A DNA stretch of 64,000 nt. It comes from Desmodesmus armatus. Taxonomy: Eukaryota > Chlorophyta > Chlorophyceae > Sphaeropleales > Scenedesmaceae. Shown piece after piece: positions 44,693-57,053 of the stretch. Every line of letters starts with the position of its first letter. Position 1 is the first letter of the stretch. The notes beneath the pieces are model-generated. The model did no database searches. It was not told the origin of the DNA and was given only the letters and a program-made list of their open reading frames with translations. The stretch lies in contig VIIQ02000146.1 of NCBI GenBank assembly GCA_007449985.2, positions 158,838 through 222,837 of the forward strand, given 5' to 3'. The position numbers were made by a program, and so were the translations under genes.

Positions 44693-44697
44693 TGTAA
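44693..44697 (+). terminator. Possible TGTAA polyadenylation signal of EI24
   Basis: TGTAA about 310 nt after the EI24 stop, in the expected strand. Short motif, candidate only. Confidence 0.35.
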
Positions 44698-45592
44698 GCT
44701 ACGCCCAAGGTTATTGAACAGGCTTCTGCCTTCAACAAGAGCTTCATATTCGCATCTTGAGTGAATGAAGCTGTACTCTGCAGCGGCTGCCCTGCACTGC
44801 CATGCTGCACAAGCAACTGCATGGTTGCTGACAGCGTTGAATGCATCCTGTGTTTGTGGTTGACGGCTAAGGTTGTGCACGGATCGGCAACCGTGTGTCA
44901 GGGTCAGGGCAGGATGGCACTTGCAGCGACTGCGCAGGCGCTGCTGCTGGGGTGGGGTGCAGTGACGCTTCATGTGGTGTGCGTGAGTACAATGCAGGCA
45001 TGAGCTGCACGAGGGCCAAATTGGAATCACGAGCCTGAGGCTGCAAAGTTGGCCCAACCACTCATGGCACTCAAGCTTGGGGATACGACTCAGTTTTCCT
45101 TTCCCGTGATCACGGGTTGTCAACAGAGACGTTTGCACACGCTTCCAACTTTCCAGACATGCTTTCTGCACTAAGTTGCCAGCTGACTGGGCTCACCACT
45201 CCTTACTGGCAGCAATGGCTGAAAGGGCACTGTTATAAGTGAAGCAGCTGCCGAGCAACAATGGCAAAACCTCTGCATATACCAGTACTGGGTTTGTAAA
45301 CACATGAGATGCATCCGTAAAGTCAACGTCATGAGTCTTAAGAAGTGCGTTCAACAAAAGGTGCGTCAGGCTAACACGCACATGGGGGTACACAAGTCAG
45401 TGTGCGGGCGACAGCGCAGTGTACCATCTGCACCATTTCCACTTGCCCCGCAGGCCTGCAGAGAAACTCTTGTTTGTCCTGCTGCTGCGTTGTGCATACT
45501 CTGGCACCCAGTCACGCTGGACGTCCAGCGCTGGCCCTCTCAGACAACTAGAAAATTCTCGAAACTGCAATCAAATGCTGCCAAAAACGCTT

Positions 45593-47923
45593 TCACGCTG
45601 GAGTCGGCGCGGGCGCCACCTGCACTTGATTTGCCCCTTCTCCTTCGTACTCCTCAACTTCCGTAGCTGTCGACACCTGCCCCGTTTTTTCATTGCGATT
45701 CCAGGCAACCGCGGCGTGTTCGCCCGCTTGGTCAACGATGTTGATCGCGCCGTACTTGCCGACCGCGAGCGTATAGCCGTTCCTCGCACAGCTCAGGGAT
45801 GTGCCGCCATGCTTGACTGCATTCTTCTGGTAGGCGCAGGGCCTGTACTGCTGGGGCGCTTGGAAGTTGGCAAAGATGCGCTGGGTTGGCACAACTGGTG
45901 GGGTGCTGAACTTGATGAATAAGAGCGGAGCTGCAGCAGACGAAGCACAGCAGGTCGGATGCAAATGGTGGTGGCGGAACATACATCAGTAAGCACGAGG
46001 CTGATGAAGCGGGCTGATGGCTGCTCATTGAACTTATAACAAAGGTCAGGCCTGCAGAAAAGATCTAGAGCATGTTTACTGCTATGGCCTGACTCAGGTC
46101 AGTGGGCATGGGGTCACCTGTGTACTGCTGACATAAGAAGAAAGTCAGAGCCCTGCCGAGCACAGCCCTGCGCTACGCAACACGTCAACCAGAGGACCTG
46201 AACAGGCTCAGCGTCAAGCTGTCTGTCGATGTGGCCAAGGCACCCTAATGCTGACCTAGGATACCCAAGCCTGTAACAGTGATCCTACCTCGTGATGGAT
46301 GATCCCATCCCTCAGCCCGTCCTCACTCGAAACGGCTTTAGTGTAGCTTGCAGTGCACTTCCGCAAGACCAGACAAACCTATATCAAAGCACCGACCATC
46401 CCCACCGTGGGGACCCCGGCGTCAGGCATGCTGCACACACCCCTCGGGCATTGCACAGGCGGGGGCACCTACTGCTGGCTTGGAAGGCCCCCCCAAAGCA
46501 CACACAGTCCTTGCTTGGCCTAAATATCACCACAAACTCCCCATCCCGACTCACGCAGTGCGAAGCAGGCCTTGGTTGTCAGCTTCAGGTGGTTCCTTGA
46601 CAGTCTGTACTGGTCTCCAAACAGGTAGCCCCTGCCCATCAAGCCACATTTGCCATCAAAGCTGCCCAGGAACCTCATACGGGGCTCCTCCGACAAAGGG
46701 TTACTGTACGAGGCCATCAGCGACACTGGAGTCGGGGGCAACGGTACCTCCCCAGGGAAAAGGAATGACATCGCGTAATCTGCATTGCCGCATATCGCGT
46801 AGTCGAGGACCGTGCCATTACCAACAGTCGCTTGTTGAAGATAGGCGAAGATGATGGCTGGGATTCGTCCATGGGCGGCGCCCCAGGGGTTGGGAGCCTG
46901 TAGGACAATCATCTGAGTGATAGGGGCACCGTAGGGGTAGAAGTACCTGGGGTGGGGAGTGCATGCAGTCATGAAGCAGCCACGGCCAGGTCGACCCCAT
47001 TAGTTTGGGCTCTTAGATCTGCAGAGTAGGTTAGCAGTAAACCAGCTCGAGCTCTCACTCTGGATTCCACATGCATACTATTTCCTATGTATTTTTGCAG
47101 CACGTGCTGATTTAGTCCAAGCAACTCTCCTCGAGGCCAGGCACTCTCTGTTACGTATCTGCCTAGTGCTCATGACGCCCGTACAGTACACAGGACCTGC
47201 TGGCCCGAGTGCCTCCCCAGCACCACCCCTAAGCACACCTGACGTCTGCGTCCCCAGCCGCTGTCTTTGGGAAGGTGGGCCCGTCCGGCACTGACATGTC
47301 CCATGTTTGTTGCTGCCAGTCGCAAGGGGACAACCAGCACACCACCCAGCACAGCACAGCATAGCATAGGACAGCACAGCAGCAGGACGCACCACAGCAT
47401 AGCACATCACAGCGTCAGCGCAGCATGTTACATTTGAGCCCCTTCTCCTTGCTGCTGATGCATTGGTGCGTCCAATGGCCAAGGACTGAGCCCCCATGGA
47501 CGAAACAAGACAAAGCGGCCTTTCAATCGCACACTGTTCAGACTGCCAGAAGACTCCCCTTTGGTTCAGCTCCACCCTGTGTTTCCAACATCCATGTTGG
47601 AAATTACAGCAGCAGCAAGCAGGCCTCAGCTGCCATATATAACACGTATGCACTTTGGGTGAATACAATACAGCTGCATGTCTGTTTCTGCCCCTCAGCT
47701 GCAATAACCAAGCGTATAGGGGCTCCAGGGGAGCCAGCAGTTTTGTCCCTATATCCCGTGCAGTGCAAAACACGATACTACCTGTTGCTGTGCGCCCGTG
47801 TTTGTGAGGAAGGTGTTGACGCCGCCGTCTGAGCACACATCCTTAAAATTGAAGCCCTCACCATAGCTGGTGCCAATCCCTGCAACGAAGCCGCTGCGCA
47901 CATCACGGGTGCAGCGCAGGGCC
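45593..47923 (-). CDS. Unrecognised Cys-containing protein (5' end unresolved)
   Basis: Three coding exons are convincing on the minus strand: 47923-47782, 46946-46555 and 45930-45593 (stop). The last two join in phase, through a codon split C|CT. Between the first and second the phase is off by two bases, so another exon is missing in 46947-47781. Visible protein: CTRDVRSGFVAGIGTSYGEG, VCSDGGVNTFLTNTG; then YFYPYGAPITQMIVLQAPN, YAICGNADYAMSF, DGKCGLMGRGYLFGDQYRLS, HLKLTTKACF; then RPCAYQKNAVKHGGTSLSCA and an acidic Val/Pro/Ala tail. Spaced cysteines and Gly/Tyr-rich strands suggest a secreted or lumenal beta-rich domain, but I do not recognise the family. Upstream exons with the start codon were not found. 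Confidence 0.6.
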
Positions 47924-48178
47924 CTGTGGGGGTGGCAGCAGCAGCAGCGGCGGCAGCAAGGGCAGTGAAGAGGGGCCAGGGAAGAAGTTAGGGTGAAGTG
48001 GGGGTGAAGTTAGGGCTGAACAGCCCAGTGGCAGTGGCAGTGGCACTGTGTGGTGGTGGCTCTGGTTGCCAACACAGGCTGTGTTGCATGCGAGGTAAAG
48101 GTGGATGCAAAAGAAAATCAGTACTCGTAATAAAAATATCGGTACTTCAACTTGAACGATTAGGGCTATGAAAGTATG

Positions 48179-48262
48179 GGGGGGGGCTGGCCTGGGGGAA
48201 GCTGGCCTGGGGTAAGCTGGCCTGGGGTGGCCGGCCTGGGTGTAGCTGGCCTGGGCCCAGCT
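48179..48262. repeat. Tandem AGCTGGCCTGGGG repeat
   Basis: About five imperfect units of roughly 13-15 bp with core GCTGGCCTGGG. G-rich on the plus strand. Confidence 0.8.
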
Positions 48263-49413
48263 GCTAGTGCTACAGCTACAACCGGACCTTACTATAGCAT
48301 AAGCTGGCACCTTCAAGTGGCTAGCTGCCACTGCTGTTGCTGTTGCCGCTGCTGCAGCTGGTGAGCTGCTGGTGCGTCACTTGGCTGCTACTGCTGCTGC
48401 CAACCTCACCAAGGTTTTACTGTTGCTGGAATTTCTGCTGATACCCAAGGGCTGCTCTGAATTTCAACATCAGCACCAAAGGTTTCTGCTACTCCTGTTT
48501 TTGAGTCTGTTGCTGAAAGCCTCAAGTCACATCACAGATGGGCTGCTGCACGCTTTCTCGCTGTGGCACCGACTTCTGTGCCGTGATCTGTTCCAGCCAA
48601 AGCTTGCGTCTCTCCATTCCCAGTCACTTTGCGGCGCCTGCTGTGGCACTCAAGTGCAAAGTCAAGTTGTGTAACACCTTTGATGCTGCATTGTGCTGCT
48701 GCTGCTTACTGGATGGGTTGGATGCAGCTGGGTCTTCCAGTCAGGGGCCTGGGAAGGGTCGGCGCTGCAGGTGAAACAAAGCAAAGATGGGGTGAGCAGG
48801 TTGTAAGAGTGTTGGCAGCCACGACAACGAGTTTCATTGGCAGCTGTTTCATTGGCGGCTGACAACGATCATGCACATGTGTGTGGTTCATACGGTTAAC
48901 ATGGCATTCCTGTCACAGGTTGCTCTGTGGCAACCTGATGTCCAGTGGCTGGCATAAGCTGACCTGCTGGACGCAAGGTGCACTCATACTATGTTGAGTT
49001 GACATAGTATGCTGACTTGTCGTGCAACATGGTTGATGTGTTCTTACGTCTTGCCGCAGCAGCAGGTGGAAGCTGGGACACAAACACCCAGCAACCCACT
49101 GTCAGCAGCAGCAGCCACCGATGACAAGACGCTCTGTTGTGTCGGGGCATTCTACTGCTGCGCTGAACTTAACGTGCACGATGTATTCAGTATAATTGCA
49201 TTCAGCAGTATCTACACACTCGTACTAAGTCGCCAGCAGCAGTACGCACATATGCAGCTTCCTTTGATGATGGCGTTCAGGTCGATACACTGGGCTTATA
49301 ACTGCTCATGTGCACAGTGTTCATGCTGTGTAGGCGGTGCGCTCATCCACGGCGACGGTTCACAACAGCCTTGCCCAAAGTGGAGGGAAAGCTGATGCTG
49401 CGTATCGTAGGGC

Positions 49414-49653
49414 ATGTTGCTGCGAAAATGCCAGTTCCAGCTGTATTACATGCATACACGCATGATTTCCATCACCTTGAGGGTGTGGCTTGTCATCTGG
49501 GTTGCTTGGTTGCTGCTTTCTGCCTTCAATGCCTGTGCCATGCCCAGCTCACCCTATCATGCCAGTCCCTTCGGCCCGCCAGGTTACCTGAACAGCCAAA
49601 CTATATATATACCGGCATGCGTTGTGAAGTCGTCAGCACGTACTGTTATCTGA
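49414..49653 (+). CDS. Hypothetical small protein with signal-peptide-like start
   Basis: The 79-codon frame contains an internal ATG followed by ISITLRVWLVIWVAWLLLSA and then NACAMPSSPYHASPFGPPGY, which looks like a signal peptide and a Pro/Tyr-rich mature part. It may be the first exon of a longer gene. There is no family match and no supporting neighbour, so it could be chance. Confidence 0.25.
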   Translation: MLLRKCQFQLYYMHTRMISITLRVWLVIWVAWLLLSAFNACAMPSSPYHASPFGPPGYLNSQTIYIPACVVKSSARTVI

Positions 49654-51558
49654 TAAGGCCAAGGTCAACCCCGGACGTGCGGAGGGATTAGAGAGTGTAG
49701 GGGGTTGTGATAGATATCCTGTAAGAAAGAGTTCTTGCCTGCCAGCGGCGTTTGACTTCCTTCTGCCTGGTTGAAGGGCTCAGAAGTTAATGATCAAGAG
49801 AGGCAGAAACAGCGGGAGTGCCAAGCACTCGGTGTTGCATGGGAACGGTATGCGTGACTGTTGGCTGGCTGCCTCAGTTGGCTACCTACAGGCACGGTGC
49901 ATTTGAAAGAGCCTGCCTCAGCGCTGCAAGCCATCATTTGATGCCACTCATGAGATCATAGCATGCGATATTTCACCCCCATCTCACATGCGCTTGTACC
50001 AGCTGAAGTCAACGCAGTGACAAAAGAAGAAGAATGAACAGAAACCAGTTTGCAAAGTATAGCCCATTCAAATGTAACCTGTGACAAGTTGGTAACTGCA
50101 ATGCACAGAACTGATGCATTGGAGGGCACAGTATCAGCAGCAATGCCATGTGCCAGATTGTCACAGCACCTTGGAGGCTGCCAAATCAGTGGGTTATGCA
50201 TGGGATTCATAAGCTGCACTCATGTTGCAGTTTCACTACTACTACCACTACTACTATCACCATTACTACCACAGCTACTGATACCCCAATTGCCACCTTC
50301 ACAACAACTTTCACCAACGCTCGTGTGTTACCCTGCCCCCACCCTAAACTGCATTGCCCCCACCCTGACTTGCTCCCCCCGCGGAGCAGCCTCTGCATTG
50401 TCTACAGGTGGCAGCAGCAATAGCTATTATAATTCTGCCGCAGCAATCCCCCTGACCCCTCAACACCTGTCTGCAAACGCAGCATCCAATGTAGTTAGAT
50501 GGACAATTATCGTAAAGTCCAAAAGAAGGAGGTACAACAGTGAAGATTGTCACTCCTCAGGCAACAGCAGTGCAGCAGCAGCTGCTTCTGCTTGCTATGT
50601 AGGGCCAGCCACAACTCATCAACACACCCCAACAGCAGCAAGCGTGTACCTACGTGCACATGCAGGGATAAACTATGCTTGGCAGCCTCTGTGCAGCTGG
50701 CTGTGTGGTGCCACACGGCCGCACCCTCCTGCTGCTGTTGGACCAGGGGCTGCAGGTGTTCACCCTGGTCAAGCGCTGGTACCTACCACCGCCACGTATG
50801 CTGTGCTTGTGCTGCAGCCACGCAAGACGTGCCCATTGATACAGCCACGCAAGACACACCCCTGCTGCAGCCACGCAGACCACCGTCCCTGCCCCTTGCT
50901 TTCCACCCCCCATAGAGGCCTCCCTTGCACCCTGACGTATCCACCCCACTTCCCAGTCTGCCCGAAGGGTCTGCGCCATGCTGGCTGCAGGGCCTGCTGT
51001 ACATACCCCCAGCATGAAGATGTTGAAGGGCATTCACTAGACAGATCCCTGCCGCACAGGCATGGCACACGTGCACACAGACCACCAGTACGCTCCAGTA
51101 CGGCAACTGTACGCAGGCACAACCATTGCAACAACTGTCGCCACAACCGCACACACGCACACACAACTGCCTGGTCATCAAGACTGATGACATGTATCTG
51201 CTGGGTGCATGGCGTGTGTCACAGTCCACCAAGTACCCCAGGATACCGCCTCTCCACATTGCTGCCCATCAAAGCACTCAATCACTAAAACTTGAAGTTT
51301 GATATTCCTGTACCCCCAAACCCTCTCCGCTCCCAGAGCACAGCAGTCCTGTCGCCCACAGGCAGCTAGCTGTTTTCAAACCGCAGCATGCTTATTCTTT
51401 GCCTCCATGCTTGCTCTTGAGCTTCAAGTGACCTTGGAGGCTGGCAGGGGTTGGGGTTGATCAACCAAACCCCAAGCCATTGCTTGAGGGGTGCTGTAAT
51501 TGCTGCTGGCACAGCTGCAAGGTGCCCTGGGCCCATCCCAGCATCTATATCACCACCA

Positions 51559-51741
51559 TCACTCGTGTTGCCTAGCAGGTTGGTTGCGCACTGAGCAGCA
51601 GTTCCGCTTTGACCCAGCTGCTGCTGCGACGATACCACCAGACCAACTGACACAATGCGCATGACACATCATCCATCAGACAGAGCAAGATCCAATACAA
51701 ACTGCCTGCTGCCTGGCAGGACGCCCAGCGGGACTTACTGC

Positions 51742-51777
<36 letters not shown>

Positions 51778-54700
51778 GCTGTCGCTGACTGCACACATTC
51801 CGTTTTGTGCGCATTTGGTGCCGTGTTTGGTGCGCACTGCAGGCACTTGGTGCTGCCGCTGGCCGCAGCAAACCTGCCCGCAGGGCACGGCACGCACCCG
51901 CCCTCCAAGAACGGCGTGCCGTCCCCACTATAAAACCCGGCCCTGCAAACACAGCCCGTCCCATCCTTTGCCACTGAGCCCTCGGGGCATGCGATGCAAG
52001 ACTGCGAGCCCAGCTCTGCGCGTTCTGCTGCATACGTGTTTCCAGGCCCGCACTTGACGCATGGAGGGGCTCCACTTGGTGATGCCCACCCAGCAGGGCA
52101 TACACAAGACCGGTGTGAAGCCGGGCAGCGGCAGCCGGTGTGTGCATCGTCTGGGACAAGGCCAGCGGGGCAGGAGAGGCACTGAGTCCCGCCGGCACCG
52201 AACTGGCCGCTGCTTTGCAAATCGATGGCCAGGGTGAATGCTGGACAGTGCTGGCAAGAGAGGGTGCTGTCGCCGGGGGAGAAGGAGCCAGGTGCACACT
52301 TAATGCAGCTGAGGGTGCTGCCGGCTGTGTTGCTGGCGCCAAAACCGGGGGCGCACACTGGGGTTGGAGGCAGCACATGGAAACAGACAGACGCACAAAT
52401 CAAGCAGGACATGAAGGGCATGAATGGCAGCGGCAGGCAGCAACAACAGTGAAAGAATAGTCAAGCTGCAGCAGTTCAGGCGTGCGCGCTGTGTGCGGGT
52501 CGCACCACCAGAACTTTACTGCCAGCACGCATGCTTGTGTCGTCCCCGAGAAAGGCAACAGACGTGCATGCTTGGCAGATGCGTCAGACAAAACAACACA
52601 CCACGCCAATGCAAACATGCAGTAGCCGGATGAGGGATCATGCAGATGGCCTGCATGCTTGTCAGCCACTTAGTTATGTGTCAAACATGCTCATGGCCCA
52701 TGGGCAGCTTGAAATGTGAAAGCACACCAACACCCCTGTGTGTTTGCTGAGCACGGATCACTGCAGCAAGCACCCAGCATAAGCAAAGGAGCACTAAGCA
52801 CTGCAGTGTTTCTACCTCCTGTTGAGCTGCATGCCATATCTTTTGCTCTTGTGACTCACAGCCAGCTGTAATGGCATCACATAAATCATCAATGGCCCAC
52901 CCTCCAGCAGCTGGCTGTAACAACTACTGAACAAGCAATAAGCAAACTTACATTGACGAACAACACTACAGAGCAAAGAGCCTCAACTCACAGTTGCACT
53001 GCACCTCGCTCCACCTGCCGGTGCCCTCTGTTGTCAGCCCCGTCCTGCACTTCTTGGCCTGGCTGCCCGTGCAGAATGATCCCTTGGGGCACAGCGTGCA
53101 CTGCTGGTCACCCTCCTTGTAGTAACCAGCCTGGCAGTACTGGCACAGCACCTGCACACACAGATGCGCACACGCAATAAGCATAACCGCATGCTTGATT
53201 GTGACATTGTCTGGGATTGCATGCTGTCCCAATTATCCGCGACTGTCTTGGCCGAAGTGTACCCAGCCTGGCAGTACTGACATAGCACCTGCACAATGTC
53301 ATGTGTCAACATTCATATGCATACACAGCGTTTGGGTGAGCTGCTTGAGGCTTTGCTGTGTGCAAACCTGTGCTGTCGTTGCCTAGCCTTGTCTGCAGGG
53401 GCAATTGTTGTCGTTCTGCTAAAGCGCCTTACATCACCCTTTCCTCACTCCGACGTGTCTCCACACGTGCTCTTGCGGATGAGATGCACTCCCACCATTA
53501 TTGTCTTGACTGTCATGTTTGGTATGCCTTCCCAGGCCTGTCTGTCACCTCAGCCATGCTGCACAATGCACAGCAATGAGGCACAGAGAAACACCGTGCC
53601 ACCACCCTTTTCCTGACTTTGTTACCCATGGAACCCACAATCCGTGCACCACGAATATACCCCGCCCGGGCTGATCGACCCAAACTCTCACCTTGCCGGT
53701 TTCTGTATCTTCGGGTGGTAGGCACACCGCGCAGTTTGGGACCGAGCCTGCCGCATCTGCTGACGAGCAATTGAAGGGACAGCCTGCACTGCCAGGGGCA
53801 CAGCTTGCAACGCTACTGGCGTCCGGTACCGCAGGTGAACCCTTGCTGGGGTGCTTCCTATCTTTCTGTGCATGCTGCCGCTGGTGTTCCTCCCCTGCCT
53901 CCTCCTCCATCTCCTCCTCCTCCTCCTGTGAGGAGGCTGCATCCGCTGTGTCAAGCAGCGCTTGTTCTACTTCCCCCTGCCCCTCTTCCTCTTCCTCCTC
54001 CTCTCCCTCATCAGTCTCAGCCTCTGCCTCTTTTGCAACAATGGAGCTTGCCTCAGGGCTGGACTCAGTAGCCGCAGCTGGAGGCTTTGGGGGGGCATCT
54101 TTAACTGCTGCTGGAGCTTTCCCAGAGGGAGACGAGGAGGCCTTGCGGCCGGCCCCTTCGGTGCTTTCACTGGAAGCGTGAGTCTCTACGGCCCCCTCTG
54201 TGGCTGCTTTCTCCTCCTCCTCGACCACCTCCTCCTCAACCCACTCCCACTCCTCATCGATTTCCTGTTGAGAGGCACTGCTGCTGTCATCCTTGCTGCT
54301 GCCGCTGCTGCTCCTGCTGCTGCTGTCGGTTGCATGCTGGGGCTCTGAGTCAGCAGCCTTGCTGTCCTTGGCTGCCTTGCTGCTCCCTGATCCTGGAGGC
54401 TGCTGTCCCCCCTGCTTCTTTCCCTTGACCTTACTCTCTGAACCCGCTGTGCTGCTGCCAGGGCTGCCCGCCTTTGCTGCGACCTGCTTGCTATCTTGGA
54501 CCCCCTTTGCACTGCTGCTGCTGCTGCTGTGGTCGGTACCGGCACCAACGGGGGTGTCCTCCTTGGCGCTTGCATCGTTGCTGCTTTGGAACCCGCTCTG
54601 GCCCTCACCGTCTGCCGTGTCGCTCGCGGGCTGACCTGCGACGTCGATGTATTCGATGCTTGTGATGACGGCGTCTTCGCTCCCGTCGCTGTCGGCATCC

Positions 54701-56668
54701 TCAGCGCCAACCTCCACCTCCTCCTCGATGTACTCGAATTCGATGTCCTCATCCGTGTCGGAAGTCACCGCCGGCTCGCCTTCCGCTGCACTCATCGTGC
54801 TGCTGCTCGCCTGGGAAGGTTTGGCTACCTCTGCTGGTGCAGGAGCTGCTGCTGCCGGTGTGAGCCCCGCGCTGGCGCTGCTGCTGCTGCTACTGTCGGT
54901 CATGACAGCTGCTGCTGCTGCTGCTGCTGGGTCCTGTGTTGCGCCAGTCTGCGGTGCTGCTTGCTCCGCAGGAATGTTTGCTGCTGCCATACTGTCTTCG
55001 CCCAAATACCCAACTGCATATCCTGCGGGGTCATCTGTGATGATGTGGGGCTGCAGTGCTGCCTGGATTTCTGCAAGTGTTGCTGCCTCCTCGCCTGTGA
55101 TCTCTGCCCCTTGGGACTTCTCACTGTCGTAGATTGCCTCCAGGATTGTCTTGATGTCCTGCACCTGCAGATGAACCAATGCACAGTCCAATCAAGGTGA
55201 GGATACTGCCCAGCGGTGGAGTGTCCCTTCAAGGGCGACACTGCTAGTTGGCAACACTTGGGCCCCGCAAGAACATGCTGGCCTGTAGCTGTGCAGCAAA
55301 GGCTCATGCCAGCTGTTGCTCTGGTTATCATCATGGATAGAGAAATGTACACCAGGACCACACCGGAACTACTCAAAATATAAAAGCGTCACACCAGAAT
55401 CACCGTGATTCTGGGCCAGAAGCATACCTCTGCAGCGTCCATGGGCTGTGCTGCCTTCTTCGTGTGGCCGGGGCGGTGGGTGGTGCGCTTTGTGGTGCCC
55501 GCAGATGCCGCCCCCGCGTGGATCTTCACTTTATGGACCTTCTTTGCCCCTGGCGTACCCTCCTTTGCTGCCAAAGAGACGTGGCCAGGGGCCCGGCGTG
55601 CCTTTGTCACCTTCTTGCTGGTGGTGTGCCCTGCGCCGTGGGTGGCCTTCCTTACAGGGGAGCCCCTGTGGGGCTGATGCACGGCATCACCACTGCTGCT
55701 GCTGCCGGTGTCTGATGAGGGGTTGGTGGTTGCTGTGGCCTTGCTGTGCTTGGGCCGCTTGGTGTGCTGCTGCTCCTGCTTTGATGCCTTGCCGGCATGC
55801 GTGGTGCTGCTGCCGCTGTCACCCGCCAGGGGTCCCAGCGGGCTGTCGGTGTAAGTGTCAATTGTCTGGTAGGCCTCGCTGTCTGGTGCTGCTGCTGCTG
55901 TTGTGTCCTCCACTGCTGCACGGGTAGCTGCTGCATGCTTGTGGGTGCGAGCAGCGCGGCTGTGGGTGTCACGGAGGTGGCCATCCGAGCGGATAGTGCC
56001 CTCGTCAACAAAGGGGGTATCACTGATGTCCCCTGCACTGTTCCTGTCGGAGGCCGCATGCTTTGCCTTCAGCTCCGACGACAACACTCGCACGATCTCC
56101 TCCACCTCTTGCCGAGTATACTTCTTGTTGCGGGCGCCGCCCCTAGCCAACGCTGGTGCCTTTGCCTTGATAGCAGCGAGCAAGGGCTTGATGCGTTTCT
56201 CTACCCAGGCTGCACCCACAGCGGCTTGAGCGCCCAGGCCGCCTCCCTTTGCGTCCTTCTGCTGCTGCTTGTTGGCTGAGCGGCGGCCGAGGACCCATGC
56301 GATGCCGTTGCCCTGCTGCATGCGGTGGTGCTGGTGCTTGTGGTGCTGTCGCTGCTGCTGCTGGGACTCCTGCTCTGCGTCAAAGGCATGCAGCAGGAGG
56401 TCTTCTTGACTAGAGCTTGGGGATGAGTCATCACTGTCGCTGGGTGACTCATCGGTATCATCTGCAGCCAACTGCCCTTCTTCACTGTCGAAGTCCTCTT
56501 CACCCTCGGCCTCTTCCTCAGCTTCAAAGCTGAGGTTGACGTTTGCTGTGGTGCCCCTGCTGCTGCTGCTGCTGTGGTGTGCCGTGTGGTCAGCAGCAGA
56601 AGGGGCCATGGTGTCCCTGAGGTGGCGATCCGAGGTGTCTATGATGGCGATGCCCACCTTGCCGCCGC

Positions 56669-56709
<41 letters not shown>

Positions 56710-57053
56710 GGAGTGCTGTCCAGGTCAATCAAGTCATCCTCAAGGTCTGCTGTATCAGTACCCGCAGGGTCGCTATTGCTGCTGCTGCTGCTGCTGCCCC
56801 CCCACATAGACCTGAGAGAAGCAACTTCCTCTCTCGCTTTGTTACTGCCGCCGCTGCTGCCAGCCTTGCCATCGCCACCCCCCAGCACAGCTGCAAGAAA
56901 GCCAGGCACCTGTGCTGCTGCTGCTGCCGCTGTGGACGAGCTGAGTTGTTGGATGTTGTAAGACATCGGTTCTGCTGACAGTGCTGCAACGAAACATCCT
57001 AACAGCAGCACTGAAAGAAGCCAGGCAGGGTTGGCACTACCCAGGCTGGCCAT
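51559..57053 (-). CDS. Large secreted Ser/acidic protein with Cys-rich repeats
   Basis: Minus-strand exons: 57053-55428 (ATG), 55164-53692, 53151-52992, 52357-51739 and a tentative last exon 51646-51559; total 3,966 nt, 1,321 residues, all phases consistent. The N terminus MASLGSANPAWLLSVLLLGC is a signal peptide. About 1,000 residues follow that are rich in Ser, Ala, Gly, Asp and Glu with poly-Ser tracts and basic His/Lys/Thr patches (HTKRPKHSK, KKVHKVKIH). A short ordered segment DIKTILEAIYDSEKSQGAEI starts exon 2. The C-terminal 270 residues hold many Cys motifs (CQYCQAGYYKEGDQQCTLCP, KGSFCTGSQAKKC, CAPGSFSPGDSTLSCQHC, CVCPAGWASPSGAPPCVKC) like the ephrin-receptor/GCC2-GCC3 or TNFR-type repeats common in algal surface proteins. 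No membrane anchor is seen. Role unknown; extracellular matrix or cell surface is likely. Confidence 0.8.
53261..53300 (-). repeat. Upstream copy of an acceptor edge in the Cys-rich gene
   Basis: ACC.AGCCTGGCAGTACTG.CA.AGCACCTGCACA occurs here and at 53125-53160, the 5' edge of the exon at 53151. The copy lies about 136 bp upstream in the direction of transcription. The read-through still gives VLCQYCQAGY and then TSAK. Confidence 0.85.

Larger units (their letters stand above)
44384..45592. other. Region between the EI24 stop and gene 9
   Basis: It contains a short ORF copying the EI24 tail (44388-44566), a possible polyadenylation signal at 44693 and otherwise no recognised gene. Open frames in 44700-45590 are short and match no family I know. 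Confidence 0.5.
47924..51558. other. Weakly annotated stretch between genes 9 and 10
   Basis: It contains a GGCCTGG-type tandem tract (48185-48262), CTG-rich patches, a short plus-strand ORF with a signal-like segment (49414-49653) and a longer plus-strand ORF (50050-51288) whose translation is Cys/His/Thr-rich and low in complexity. The 5' exons of gene 9 may lie in the first kilobase. Nothing else is supported. Confidence 0.45.

Noticed and set aside
50050..51288. 412-codon plus-strand open frame
   Set aside because: The translation is Cys/His/Thr/Pro-rich and low in complexity, with internal short repeats (GCAGCCACGCAAGAC); no domain is seen. A short stretch near 50700 (LLLLLDQGLQVFTLVKRW) looks better, but is in another frame and isolated.
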